Assembly: GCA_965226855.1 (NCBI GenBank)
Contig: CBDDEE010000029.1
Location: 62,001-126,000, forward strand
Length of the DNA stretch: 64,000 bases
DNA from: JAUXJB01 sp965226855
Lineage (GTDB): Bacteria > Myxococcota_A > UBA9160 > SZUA-336
Direction of reading: 5' to 3'
Below the pieces are notes generated by a model. The model was not told where the DNA came from, ran no database searches, and worked only from the letters and a program-made list of their open reading frames with translations. Of the stretch, positions 36,737 to 45,445 are shown piece after piece (the first letter of the stretch is position 1; the number at the start of each line of letters is the position of its first letter). The position numbers and the translations under genes are program-made.

Positions 36737-37174
36737 ATGAGTCAGGGCTTTGAAGACCGCTACGATGCGGAGATCGCGGAAGGCTTTCTCAAGTCTGCGG
36801 GTCGCGCCACCGGCCTGCCGAAGTACCTCGGCCTGGACATCGTCGACGTTGGCCCTGGCACGATGCGCGTGGAAATGGAGGTCTTCGATGCGTTGCAGAC
36901 GGGCTTCGGGAACATCCACGGCGGTGTGCTCTCGGCTGTCTGCGATCACGTGCTCGGCTGCGTCTGCTACCCGCTCATGAAGAAGGGACAGTGGGCCGCC
37001 ACGACGGAATTCAAGATCAACCTGCTCGCTCCTGTGAGCAACGGCACGATCACCGCGGACGCCAGCGTGATCTCCATGACCCGCAGCATGGCGGTCGTGA
37101 GGATCGACGTGACAAACGAGGGGCGTCTAGTCGGGATCGCCCAGGGCACCGTGACGATCCGGGATCCCCGATGA
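36737..37174 (+). CDS. PaaI-type hot-dog thioesterase
   Basis: The 145-residue protein has the hot-dog core with GNIHGGVLSAVCDHVLG, where the conserved NxHGG and the acidic residue (Asp in VCDH) form the PaaI thioesterase site. It cleaves a small acyl-CoA, often from phenylacetate-type or hydroxy-acyl pools. AGGAGGA before the ATG at 36737 is strong. Its stop overlaps the next start by ATGA, so translation of the SDR is coupled. Confidence 0.92.
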   Translation: MSQGFEDRYDAEIAEGFLKSAGRATGLPKYLGLDIVDVGPGTMRVEMEVFDALQTGFGNIHGGVLSAVCDHVLGCVCYPLMKKGQWAATTEFKINLLAPVSNGTITADASVISMTRSMAVVRIDVTNEGRLVGIAQGTVTIRDPR

Positions 37175-37932
37175 GATTTCAGGACAAGGTTGCGGTCGTA
37201 ACCGGAGCCGCGTCGGGCTTCGGCGCCGCGATCGCTAGGCGCCTCGCTCGGGAGGGAGCGTCGGTGGTCGTGGCCGATATCGATGAGGCCGGTGGCAAGG
37301 AAGTGGTGGCGGCGATCGAGTCGGACGGGGGACGCGCGCTCTTTGTACGCACTGATGTGTCGCGCTCCGAGGAGGTGGCCGCCATGGTGGACGTCGCCGT
37401 GCGGCGTTTCAATGGTCTGGACGTGCTCGTGAACAACGCTGGCTTCTCTCATCTGGGAATGCCGCTCGAAGAGCTACCTGAGCACGAGTTCGACCGCGTG
37501 TTCGCGGTAAACGTGAAGGGCGTTTACCTGGGCGCGAAGTACGCGATTCCGGTGATGAAGGCGCGTGGAGCGGGGGTGATCGTGAACACGGCGTCGATCG
37601 GCGCCGTGTCGCCGCGCCCGAACCTGACCGCCTACAACGCGACCAAGGGTGCGGTGGTCACGCTCACGCGAGGTCTCGCCGTCGAGCTCGCACCCGAAAT
37701 TCGCGTGAACGCGGTCAATCCCGTCGCTGCGGAGACGAGCTTCATGAAGGGCGCGATGGGAGTGGATGCGCTTCCCGAGCGCGTTCGAGCTTCGCTCATC
37801 CGCGGCATCCCGATGGCCCGCCTGGCCGAGCCTCGCGACGTCGCTGCAGCCGTCGCGTTCCTCGCCTCAGACGACGCCGAGTTCCTGACGGGCGTCTGTC
37901 TCGACGTCGACGGAGGGCGCAGCATCTCCTGA
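37171..37932 (+). CDS. Short-chain dehydrogenase (FabG-like)
   Basis: This 253-residue SDR has VTGAASGFGAAIARRLA, Asp in VVADIDEAGG after strand 2 (favouring NAD), NNAG and the Ser-Tyr-Lys set (NTASIGAVSPRPN, then YNATKGA). It oxidises or reduces a beta-hydroxy acyl or similar substrate. It overlaps the thioesterase gene by 4 bases, forming a small acyl-CoA operon. The C-terminal CLDVDGGRSIS is standard. Confidence 0.93.
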   Translation: MRFQDKVAVVTGAASGFGAAIARRLAREGASVVVADIDEAGGKEVVAAIESDGGRALFVRTDVSRSEEVAAMVDVAVRRFNGLDVLVNNAGFSHLGMPLEELPEHEFDRVFAVNVKGVYLGAKYAIPVMKARGAGVIVNTASIGAVSPRPNLTAYNATKGAVVTLTRGLAVELAPEIRVNAVNPVAAETSFMKGAMGVDALPERVRASLIRGIPMARLAEPRDVAAAVAFLASDDAEFLTGVCLDVDGGRSIS

Positions 37933-37950
37933 GCCGGCGCGGTCGGCCGC

Positions 37951-38613
37951 TCAGCTCAGGCTCGGGTCGCCGCCGGGAGGCTCGGTGGACTCGGCCTGCT
38001 GGTGCTTGGAGCCGGGACCCGCGCGCGGCGCTGCCGTGCCCGTACAGGCTCGCCACGCCTGTGCCAGGAGCGTGCGTGCGAGGGTGGCACCGGGGCAGCG
38101 ATTCTCGACTCTGCGACCCTCGAAGTAGCCGTAAGTGCGCGTGAAGAGATCGTGGTCTCGGTCGAAGCGGGAGACACACTCCCGGTACGCTGTGATCTCG
38201 CCCGCATCCGGCACGTAGAGGTCCGAGAGCGTTGGGTGCGTCCAGAGCACGGACTCGAGCACGGCAAAGACGGAGTCGATTCCGACACGTATCTCTGCGA
38301 GCCGCTCGTCGGGAATGCCGCGAAGTGTTCCGATCTTGCTGAGCAGCTCGTGCAACGCAGCCCGCCAGTTCTCGCTCCGCGGGGTCGCGGCATCGCTGCA
38401 GCGAGCCCGCGCCTCGCAGGCCTCGAGCACGCGCGTCTCCTCGAACAGCTCCGGCGTGAGCTCGAGCAGCTGGAGCAGGTCCAGCGCGAAGTCCGGGGCG
38501 ACCTTCGAGACCAGGATGCGCTCGCTACTGGCGCGAACGACGCGACGCGGGTCCTCGATGCCCAGCTCCTCACGTAGCCAGCGCTTCAACCTCTGCTCGA
38601 GCGGCGCGGACAT
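37951..38613 (-). CDS. Hypothetical protein
   Basis: The 220-residue product from ATG 38613 looks helical (APLEQRLKRWLREELGIED, then FALDLLQLLELTPELFEE), with a later conserved-looking segment (RDHDLFTRTYGYFEGRRVEN) and several cysteines. I recognise no family. The frame stays open far upstream, to 39501, because of high GC; residues just before the chosen ATG (RIEALLELVHARWVAAIVGF) also look protein-like, so the start is uncertain. The last 35 residues are low in complexity. Confidence 0.5.
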   Translation of the reverse strand: MSAPLEQRLKRWLREELGIEDPRRVVRASSERILVSKVAPDFALDLLQLLELTPELFEETRVLEACEARARCSDAATPRSENWRAALHELLSKIGTLRGIPDERLAEIRVGIDSVFAVLESVLWTHPTLSDLYVPDAGEITAYRECVSRFDRDHDLFTRTYGYFEGRRVENRCPGATLARTLLAQAWRACTGTAAPRAGPGSKHQQAESTEPPGGDPSLS

Positions 38614-38859
38614 CTGAGCGATCGTATCACCGAGCCGTGAGAAGCCTACAATTGCTGCAACCCAACGGGCATGGACGAGCTCGAGCAGCGCCTCGATCCG
38701 GACCGAAAAGGCGCCGCGGTCACCATCGAACACCAAGCGGCCGAGACCAGGGCGAGGTGTTCTCGATGACTCGCGACTAGGCGAACAGGCCCGCGCGTGT
38801 GTTGCAATTTCGACCAAAGCCGGCAAGCTCGGTGCCGACCAACACCGGAGGAGCGCCCG

Positions 38860-39786
38860 ATGGCCGTGACCTCGAACTGGATCACCGCTTTTCAGACGAC
38901 CAACCTGCCCGAAGGAGTAGAGGCCGACACCATCTCCAAGTGGATCATCATGACGCGCGCGTCGGTCTTTCCCATGACCTTCTTCGCGAGCGCGATCGGT
39001 GGGCTGCTCGCGATTCCCAGCGGTAACGCGGAGCTGCTGCCGTGGTGCCTGGCCGCAGTCGGGCTGCTGCTGGCTCATGCCTGCAACAACCTGATGAACG
39101 ACTACTTCGACCTGGAGTCCGGGGTCGATACCCCGGACTACGCCCGGGCACTTTACGCCCCCCATCCGGTGCTGTCCGGCTGGATCTCGAAGCCCCAGCT
39201 GCTCATGGCCGTCGCGCTGGTGAACCTGGCGGGCATCGGGGTCGCAGTAGGGCTGACGTGGCTGCGCGGCTGGGAGGCCGCCGCCTTTGCGCTGGCCGGC
39301 TTTTCTCTCAGCGTCTTCTACGTGGCGCCCCCGCTGCGTCTCAAGCACCACGGCCTGGGCGAGCCGTCGGTGTTCGTCATCTGGGGTCCGCTCATGATCG
39401 CGGGCACCTACTTCGTGACGGCCGGGCAGCTCCCGGGCTGGGTCTGGGCGGCCTCGCTGCCCTACGGCCTGCTCGTCACGACCGTGCTGTTCGGCAAGCA
39501 TATCGACAAGATCGAGCTCGATGGAGCCAAGCAGATCAACACGCTGCCGGTCCTGCTGGGCGACCCCCTCGCCAGACGCGTGAATCAGGGACTCATGCTC
39601 GGCTCCTTTGCCGGTGTTATCGCTCTGGTCCTGGCTGGCACCCTTGGCGTCTGGACGCTTCTCGTGCTCGCGGCCGCACCGAGACTCAGAAAGACGCTCC
39701 GCTTCTACGACAGGCCAAAGCCCGAGAAGCCACCAGAGAACTACTCGGTCTGGCCACTCTGGTACGTCAGCGCGCGTTCGTGCTGA
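38860..39786 (+). CDS. UbiA-family prenyltransferase (MenA-like), likely frameshifted near its end
   Basis: The 308-residue membrane protein has the first Asp-rich motif in NNLMNDYFDLESGVDT and the second in DKIELDGAKQINTLPVLLG. About nine helices fit the UbiA/MenA fold. Such enzymes attach a prenyl chain to an aromatic or quinone precursor. GGAGGAG precedes the ATG. The frame stops at 39786 after VWPLWYVSARSC, but another frame continues AFVLTRQAGALFALGLVLNA to 39854, which is a natural C-terminal helix. A single-base loss near 39765 would explain this. Confidence 0.85.
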   Translation: MAVTSNWITAFQTTNLPEGVEADTISKWIIMTRASVFPMTFFASAIGGLLAIPSGNAELLPWCLAAVGLLLAHACNNLMNDYFDLESGVDTPDYARALYAPHPVLSGWISKPQLLMAVALVNLAGIGVAVGLTWLRGWEAAAFALAGFSLSVFYVAPPLRLKHHGLGEPSVFVIWGPLMIAGTYFVTAGQLPGWVWAASLPYGLLVTTVLFGKHIDKIELDGAKQINTLPVLLGDPLARRVNQGLMLGSFAGVIALVLAGTLGVWTLLVLAAAPRLRKTLRFYDRPKPEKPPENYSVWPLWYVSARSC

Positions 39787-40056
39787 CCCGCCAGGCGGGC
39801 GCCCTCTTTGCCCTCGGCCTCGTGCTGAACGCGATCTGGCCGCTCCATCTGTAGGGCATCGAAGGTCCTATACCTGCGGAGGTAGGTCAGACCTAGCAGC
39901 GGCCCGATGACGCGGGATCGTGGTAGCGATCCGCCAGCAGCCCACCGCGCCGTTCGAAGGTGCACCGCATCGCCCAGACCATCCTTAGCTGCCTCTATGG
40001 TGGAGAAAATCGTGCAGTACGGTCGCAGCAGGCGGTAAGATGGGTGGCGTCCGAGA

Positions 40057-40917
40057 ATGGTCGACACGGCAGCAGTTACTGAGCGCATCAAAGAGGTCGG
40101 TCGAAAGGCCGGTGCGCTGCTCGTGGGCGTGGCGCCGGCGGACGCGTTTAACGAGTTTGTCCCGGAGGGGCATCGGCCCGCAGACGTGCTTCCCGGGGCT
40201 AAAAGCGTTCTGGTCGCGGGCAATGAAGGGCCGACGGCCGGGGCCTGGAAGTCCCCGGACCATCGCGTGATGGAGATCACGGGCTACGACTTCCGCGAGA
40301 ACGTCGCGATCCACGTGATGTGCGACTTCATCGAGAGCGAGTACGGCTACGGGGCGCTCCAGGCGCCCTCGCTCCCGACCGGGGGCCATGGGCCCCCCAT
40401 GAGCATGATGCTGGCCGCGGTGCTCGCGGGACTCGGGACGCGTTCCCTCGCCGCAAACATCATCCTGAACCCGGAGCACGGGCTCATGTACTTCGCGGCA
40501 CTCGTCACGACCATGCCTCTCGAGTCGGATCAGCGGCTGGAGAAAGACGTGTGTCCCGCGCCGTCCTGCGTGCAGATGTACCACAAGCTCGGGACGACGC
40601 CGTGCCTGGCGTCGTGTCCGAAGGACGAGGGTGGCTGCCTCGACGGGGCGCTCGATCCTGACGGCCGCATCTCTTACTCCTACTACGATCGCGAGCGCTG
40701 CACCGCGCGCGCCATGAACTTCGGTGTAGGGAGCGTGCAGAAGGCGCTCGTTCAGATCACGTGCGATGAGGACCCGGCACAGCGCAAGGCGATGATTTAC
40801 TCGGACTTCTTCACCCAGTCTCTCTCTGCAGTGAGCTACTACAAGGAGAGTGTCGCCCAGTGCTTCGAGTGCATGCGCGTCTGTCCAGTGGGACGGGAGC
40901 ACCGGCGCTTGAAATGA
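40057..40917 (+). CDS. QueG/reductive-dehalogenase-like Fe-S protein 1
   Basis: The 286-residue protein has an N-terminal part resembling the QueG/RdhA-type cobalamin-binding fold. Its cysteines are CPAPSC, then TTPCLASCP, RCTAR and a C-terminal QCFECMRVCPVG, probably two 4Fe-4S clusters in an unusual arrangement. Family members reduce halogenated or epoxy substrates using a corrinoid. The exact function is unknown. The next paralogue overlaps by 4 bases (ATGA). Both ends of the cluster region are conserved between the two. Confidence 0.7.
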   Translation: MVDTAAVTERIKEVGRKAGALLVGVAPADAFNEFVPEGHRPADVLPGAKSVLVAGNEGPTAGAWKSPDHRVMEITGYDFRENVAIHVMCDFIESEYGYGALQAPSLPTGGHGPPMSMMLAAVLAGLGTRSLAANIILNPEHGLMYFAALVTTMPLESDQRLEKDVCPAPSCVQMYHKLGTTPCLASCPKDEGGCLDGALDPDGRISYSYYDRERCTARAMNFGVGSVQKALVQITCDEDPAQRKAMIYSDFFTQSLSAVSYYKESVAQCFECMRVCPVGREHRRLK

Positions 40918-41792
40918 CACGGCCCGCCTCCCCCGACGCGCGCAGCGATCCGACCACGGCAACAAAAGAGCTGAAGGCCTTCGCTCTCCAAGGTGGGGCG
41001 CTCGTCTGCGGCGTGGCCGACGCACAGGCCTTTGCGGACGCCCCCGAGGGCTTTCGCCCGCGCGATCTTCTTCCGGGGGCGCGCAGCGTCGTCGTCGTCG
41101 GAGGGAACCCGCCGCGAGCTGCGGATTGGGTCAGCCCGCTTCCCGAGCACCAGGAAACGATGGGCACGGGCGACCGGATCAACTCCCTCGGGCTCAGGAT
41201 CGCGAAGTTCATCGAGAGCCGCTTCGGCTACTACGGATTGTTCGTCCCGCCCGGGGTGAACAAGGGGAACCGACCCTTCTTGAGCGTCGCCCACGCCGCG
41301 GTGCAGGCGGGCTGCGGATCGCGCAGCCTCGCGGGACCCGTGCTCCATCGCGACTACGGCATGCTCTTCCACGCCGCGATCGTGACCACCTTTCCATTCG
41401 ACGTGGACGGTCCCGAGGCCACGCCGGCCTGTCCCGCGCCCTCGTGTGTGGAGATGTGGAAGGCAGAGGGAACCACGCCCTGTCTTCGCGTGTGTCCCAT
41501 TAAGTCAGGCGGTTGCCTCGGAGGCAAGATCGAGGACGATCGGTTTGTGGAGCGGCGCTACGACGTGGCTCGCTGCACATCTCGCGTGCACACCTACTGG
41601 ATCCCGGGCTTCCAGAAGGCGCTCGAGGCGGCATTGAACACGCAGGACAAGGAGGAGCGCAAGATGATTCTCTACAGCAGTTTCTTTACGCGCACGCTCT
41701 GGTCCATGACGTACTCGGCCCAGAGCCAGGGACAGTGTTACGAGTGCGTTCGCGTCTGTCCCGTGGGCGCCGAGTACCGCACCAAGAAATAG
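40914..41792 (+). CDS. QueG/reductive-dehalogenase-like Fe-S protein 2
   Basis: The 292-residue protein is a paralogue of its upstream neighbour. It has the same cysteine layout (CPAPSC, TPCLRVCP, RCTSR and QCYECVRVCPVG) and the same LAGP-type middle (CGSRSLAGPVLHRDYGMLF). The two products probably form a complex or act as paired electron carriers. A strong AGGAGG follows for the next small gene, so three genes are one operon. Function unknown. Confidence 0.7.
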   Translation: MTRPASPDARSDPTTATKELKAFALQGGALVCGVADAQAFADAPEGFRPRDLLPGARSVVVVGGNPPRAADWVSPLPEHQETMGTGDRINSLGLRIAKFIESRFGYYGLFVPPGVNKGNRPFLSVAHAAVQAGCGSRSLAGPVLHRDYGMLFHAAIVTTFPFDVDGPEATPACPAPSCVEMWKAEGTTPCLRVCPIKSGGCLGGKIEDDRFVERRYDVARCTSRVHTYWIPGFQKALEAALNTQDKEERKMILYSSFFTRTLWSMTYSAQSQGQCYECVRVCPVGAEYRTKK

Positions 41793-41805
41793 CCAGGAGG
41801 AACCG

Positions 41806-42120
41806 ATGGGCTTTTTCTTCATCGATCCTGAAACCTATGAGCGGCATAAGGACGAGGTCCTGCGCCTGAGCAACTCCTTCCAGGTAAATATCCACGAGCA
41901 CCTGCCTGCCGCCGAGCGCACTCGAGGTCTGTCCGACCGCGAGATCGCTCAGAGACTGGGGCTCGAAGAGCGTGTGGTCCGCGAGATCCGCGTCGTTGCG
42001 GAGCGGGATTTCTACGATCTCGACGAGTGGGAGCGGGCCATCGACTTCAAGGACAAGGCCTGCCGTGCGTTCGCGAAGCACGGCCTCTCGTATGTGTTCA
42101 AGCACCGCGACGAGCTGTAG
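41806..42120 (+). CDS. Small helical protein linked to the Fe-S pair
   Basis: The 104-residue protein has a predicted helix-turn-helix-like centre (LSDREIAQRLGLEERVVREI) and a charged C-terminus (AFAKHGLSYVFKHRDEL). It follows the second Fe-S gene by 13 bases with AGGAGG upstream, so it belongs to the same transcript. It could be a regulator or a small subunit; the sequence does not decide. Confidence 0.6.
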   Translation: MGFFFIDPETYERHKDEVLRLSNSFQVNIHEHLPAAERTRGLSDREIAQRLGLEERVVREIRVVAERDFYDLDEWERAIDFKDKACRAFAKHGLSYVFKHRDEL

Positions 42121-42173
42121 TCGGCGCCGCCGCTGCCGAAAACCCGAGCAGCCAGGCGGCAGAGCGTAGCTCC

Positions 42174-42200
42174 GCAACCGGAACGGCCCTTACCGGTTGC
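42174..42200. promoter_or_regulatory. Perfect 8-bp hairpin between two genes
   Basis: GCAACCGG (42174-42181) and CCGGTTGC (42193-42200) can pair around an 11-base loop. It sits in the short region between the small gene and the EF-hand gene. It has no T-run, so it may be an operator or mRNA hairpin rather than a terminator. Confidence 0.4.
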
Positions 42201-42227
42201 ATGGGTACACGAGCTGCGGAGGTACCG

Positions 42228-42848
42228 ATGAAGACATTCTGCACGTTACTGGTGACTGCCGCCCTGGGCATGTGGGTCCTGCCAGCCCTCGCGGATGACG
42301 CGGGCAGGCCCCGGTTGCTGGGGGAGTTCGATCTGGACGGCGACGGCCGCCTCGATGAGTCCGAGCGCTCCGCCGCAAAGGAGTCGATGCGCGAACGCGC
42401 GCTCGAGCACTTCGACGCGGACGGCGACGGTGAGCTCGACGCCGACGAGCGGGGGGCCGCGCGCCAGGCGCGTGGAGACATGCGTCGTCAACATCTGCTG
42501 GACAGGTATGACAGCGACGGCGACGGGACGCTCAGCGAGGACGAACGACAGCTCGCGCGGGAAGACCGCAAAGGGCGCCGCCACAGCCGCGCGCTCGAGA
42601 AGTACGACACCGATGGTGACGGCCAGCTCAGCGAGCAAGAGCGGACGATGGCACGCGAGTCCCGCGAGCAGCGCATGCTCGAGCGCCACGACGCCGATGG
42701 CGACGGTGTGCTCAGCGACGGAGAGCGGCAGGAAGCCCGGCAGACTCGCCGCCATCACATGGAACGCCGAGGCGGCGGTGACTTCAGGCGAGGCGACGGT
42801 GACTTCAGGCGAGGAGGCAGGCGGGGCTCCCGTGAGGGTAGTCAGTAA
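42228..42848 (+). CDS. Secreted EF-hand protein with five calcium loops
   Basis: After a signal peptide (FCTLLVTAALGMWVLPALA) the 206-residue protein has five EF-hand loops in regular order: DLDGDGRLDESE, DADGDGELDADE, DSDGDGTLSEDE, DTDGDGQLSEQE and DADGDGVLSDGE. Each has the full set of acidic and Gly positions. A basic Gly/Arg tail follows with a short duplicated DFRRG unit. It probably binds calcium in the periplasm. CGGAGG before the ATG is a good ribosome site. The neighbours give no partner. Confidence 0.9.
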   Translation: MKTFCTLLVTAALGMWVLPALADDAGRPRLLGEFDLDGDGRLDESERSAAKESMRERALEHFDADGDGELDADERGAARQARGDMRRQHLLDRYDSDGDGTLSEDERQLAREDRKGRRHSRALEKYDTDGDGQLSEQERTMARESREQRMLERHDADGDGVLSDGERQEARQTRRHHMERRGGGDFRRGDGDFRRGGRRGSREGSQ

Positions 42849-42907
42849 GCCCGTTCCGCCGGGACCGCAGCTCCGTCCAGCCTGCGGTCTCGTCCGCCAG
42901 GGTGCTC

Positions 42908-44151
42908 TTAGCTGGCCTTGAGCTCGTAGCGGATCGGCATCCGCTTGACGCCCCCGAGAAAACTCGAGCGCATGCGCTCGAACGCGCCCCCGAGCTCGAC
43001 CGCGACGAGGCGCTCCGCGAGCTGCCGTACGATGACGCGGAGCTCGAGCCGGGCGAGGTTGGCTCCCAGGCAGAAGTGCTCGCCGATCCCGAAGCCCACG
43101 TGGGGGTTCGGCTGTCGGTCGACCCGGAACTCGTCCGGCTCGTCGAAGACCTCCTCGTCGCGGTTGGCCGACGCGTAGAGCAGGCAGAGGGACTCGCCCG
43201 CTCGGATCTTCTGCCCGCGGAGCTCGACGTCCTCCACAGGGGTGCGGCAGAACTGAATCACGGGCGAGGTCCAACGCACGATCTCCTCGACTGCGGAGTC
43301 GACGAGCGAAGGATCGCGCCGGAGCTTGTCGAGCTCTCCGGGGTTCTCGATCAGGGCCAGCAAGCCGCCGCTCGCCGCGTTCCGGGTGGTCTCGTTGCCA
43401 GCGACGACGAGAAGCAGGCAGTACGAGAGCAGCTCGAATGTCGGGATCGGACGGCCCTCGATCTCGGCGTTCGCGAGCACGCTCACCATGTCGTCGCCCG
43501 GCTCGACTCGGCGCTGCTCCGCGAGCTCCAGGAAGTAGCGGAACAGCGACTCCCTGGCCTTGGTTGCCGCTGCCTGCGAGTCGGCGCCCTCCTCTCGAAA
43601 CTCCGGGTCCGCCGAGCCCGCGATCTGGTTCGTCCACTCGAACATGAGGCGCCAGTCGTCCCGCGGCACACCGAGCATGTCGGCAAGGACGAAGAGCGTA
43701 AGAGGTGCGGTGTAGTCCGCAACGAAGTCGGCCTCGCCCCGCGAGGCCAGGTCGTCGAGCAGCTGCTTCGAGATCTCCTCGATCGCCGGGCGTTGGCTCT
43801 CGATGGCCCGTGGTGTGAACCAGCTACTGGATGCCCTTCGGTAGCGTCCGTGTTCGGGCGGATCCATGTTGAGCAGATGGTGGATACGCTCGCTCTGCTG
43901 TTCGGGTGGCGGTCCCTCCGGAAAGACCGCCAGTCTGGGCCCGTTCCGGAACAGCCGTGGCCGCTTCGAGATGGCGACGACGTCCGCGTGCTTCGTTATC
44001 GCCCAGAACGCTTTGCAGCCGGGGGCCCGGTCCCAGTAGTACACGGGCCTTCCCGGCGAAGCAGCTTCCAGGCCTCGTGCGGGTAGCCATCGGCGGCGTA
44101 CGTGTCGGGTCCGATGATGTCGATGCTCGCGAGTGAGAGTGGCGTGCTCAT
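42908..44151 (-). pseudogene. Cytochrome P450, frameshifted near the N-terminus
   Basis: The C-terminal ~375 residues are a complete P450 core: I-helix LLLVVAGNETTRNA, ExxR in EEIVRWTS and heme Cys in FGIGEHFCLGANLAR. The true start is ATG 44151 (MSTPLSLASIDIIGPDTYAA); a one-base change near 44044-44050 shifts that frame just before the VYYWDRAPG segment. Bacterial P450s of this type oxidise hydrophobic substrates with ferredoxin help. It may be a real pseudogene or a single-base sequence error; the rest of the gene looks under selection. Confidence 0.85.
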
Positions 44152-44194
44152 GGAACCTCCGTTCCCACGAATCTACCAGACTCACTGCAGATGG

Positions 44195-44200
44195 TAGGCT
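44195..44200 (+). promoter_or_regulatory. Candidate -10 box TAGGCT
   Basis: TAGGCT lies 5 bases before the ATG of the LLM gene, which would make its transcript leaderless. The match is weak and lacks a -35. Confidence 0.25.
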
Positions 44201-44205
44201 GAGCT

Positions 44206-45102
44206 ATGCGCTTTGGATTCTGTGTCCCGAACAACCAGGGCATCGAAGACCCCGCCGAGCTGCTCGAGCTGGCCCGCCTCGCGGAGCAGCTCGGCTATGA
44301 CTCCGTATGGGTCAGCGAGCACCTCTTTCACGCCTCCTACGTCGCAGAGCGCCTGGGACAGCGGCCCTACCACGAGGCCCTGACCGTCCTCTCCATCATC
44401 GCCGCTGCCACGACCCGCGTTCGCCTTGGCACCTCCGTCCTCGTCCTCCCCTGGCATCACCCCGCCAGGCTCGCAAAGACCTTCGCCACCATCGACCAGC
44501 TCTCCAAGGGACGCGTCACGCTGGGAGTAGGCGTTGGCGCAGCCCCAGACGAGTACCAGGCTCTCGGCGTCCCCTACGAAGCCCGCGGCTCCATCGCCGA
44601 CGAGACACTGCGAGCGCTCCTCGAGCTCTGGTCGGAGGGGACCCCCGACTTCCAGGGCCAGCGCTACGGGTTCCGCGGCTTACCCTTCTCCCCAAAGCCG
44701 GTCCAGAAGCCGCACCCGCCGGTCTGGATCGGAGGTAACAGCCGGGCCGCCCTTCGCCGCGTCGTCAGCCTCGGCGATGGCTGGCACCCCTTGAGCCTCT
44801 CTCCAGCGGATCTCACCCCGAAGACCGAGCACCTTCGATAAGCCTTACGCGACGCCGGCCGCCCGGACGACCTTCGCATTGCGGTCCGCGTCGTCCTCGA
44901 ATTCCTCGACACCCCACACGACCGCCCCCCGAGCGGACGCCGCACCTGCCGCGGCACCCCGAAAGAAATCGCTGAGATCGTTCAAGCCTACGAAGCAGCC
45001 GGCGCCACCGACATCATCCTCGACACAAACACTCCCGACCTCCAAAAGAGCCAAACCCAGATGAAACGCTTCCTCGAAGAAATCCCGCCACAACTCCCTT
45101 GA
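44206..45102 (+). pseudogene. LLM-class (luciferase-like) oxidoreductase with one in-frame TAA
   Basis: The first 211 codons encode a flavin-dependent LLM protein (MRFGFCVPNNQGIEDPAELL, then VSEHLFHASYVAERLGQRPY and HPPVWIGGNSRAALRR). A TAA at 44839-44841 interrupts it, but the same frame continues in a typical way (ALRDAGRPDDLRIAVRVVLE, then YEAAGATDIILDTNT) to TGA at 45100. Full length would be ~298 codons, the normal size. TAA cannot encode selenocysteine, so this is a nonsense mutation or an error. LLM enzymes use FMN or F420 on small ketones, aldehydes or alcohols. The P450 gene diverges from it. Confidence 0.8.
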
Positions 45103-45162
45103 CGTCGCCCCCATTCTGAGTCCTAGATGAACCGCCCTCTCCGGGCCAAGGAGACCCAGAGC

Positions 45163-45387
45163 ATGTCCGAACACGTCTACAAGACAGTCGAGATCACCGG
45201 CTCCTCCGCTACGGGAAGCGACGACGCAGTCCGCGCCGCCATAAGCCGCGCCACCAAAACCATCCGAGACCTCCGCTGGTTCGAAGTCACCGAGACTCGC
45301 GGTGAAGTCCGCGACGGCAACATCGCCCACTGGCAGGTCACCATGAAGATCGGCTTCACTCTGGACGACGGGACGAGCATGGAGTGA
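45163..45387 (+). CDS. Dodecin-like flavin-binding protein
   Basis: The 74-residue protein matches dodecin: an N-terminal strand (HVYKTVEITGSS), one helix, Trp in DLRWFEVTETRGEV for stacking on the flavin and a final strand pair (HWQVTMKIGFTL). Dodecins form 12-mers that store or buffer flavin. AAGGAG at 45149-45154 before the ATG at 45163 fits. It lies between the LLM flavin gene and the selenoprotein gene on the same strand, a small redox/flavin group. Confidence 0.88.
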   Translation: MSEHVYKTVEITGSSATGSDDAVRAAISRATKTIRDLRWFEVTETRGEVRDGNIAHWQVTMKIGFTLDDGTSME

Positions 45388-45445
45388 CTCGGTGCGTCGA
45401 TCGTCCTAGGATGGCCCCGCTGTCTCAGCCGCAGGAGGTTGCGCC

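Noticed and set aside
38614..39501. Upstream extension of the hypothetical gene at 37951-38613
   Set aside because: Most of it overlaps the prenyltransferase gene antisense. Only the ~20 codons just before ATG 38613 look plausible.
42246..43637. A 463-codon minus-strand frame over the EF-hand and P450 genes
   Set aside because: It is an out-of-frame shadow of both genes and contains no recognisable domain.
44839..44841. TAA in the LLM gene as recoding
   Set aside because: TAA is not a known selenocysteine or pyrrolysine codon and the position has no catalytic meaning.
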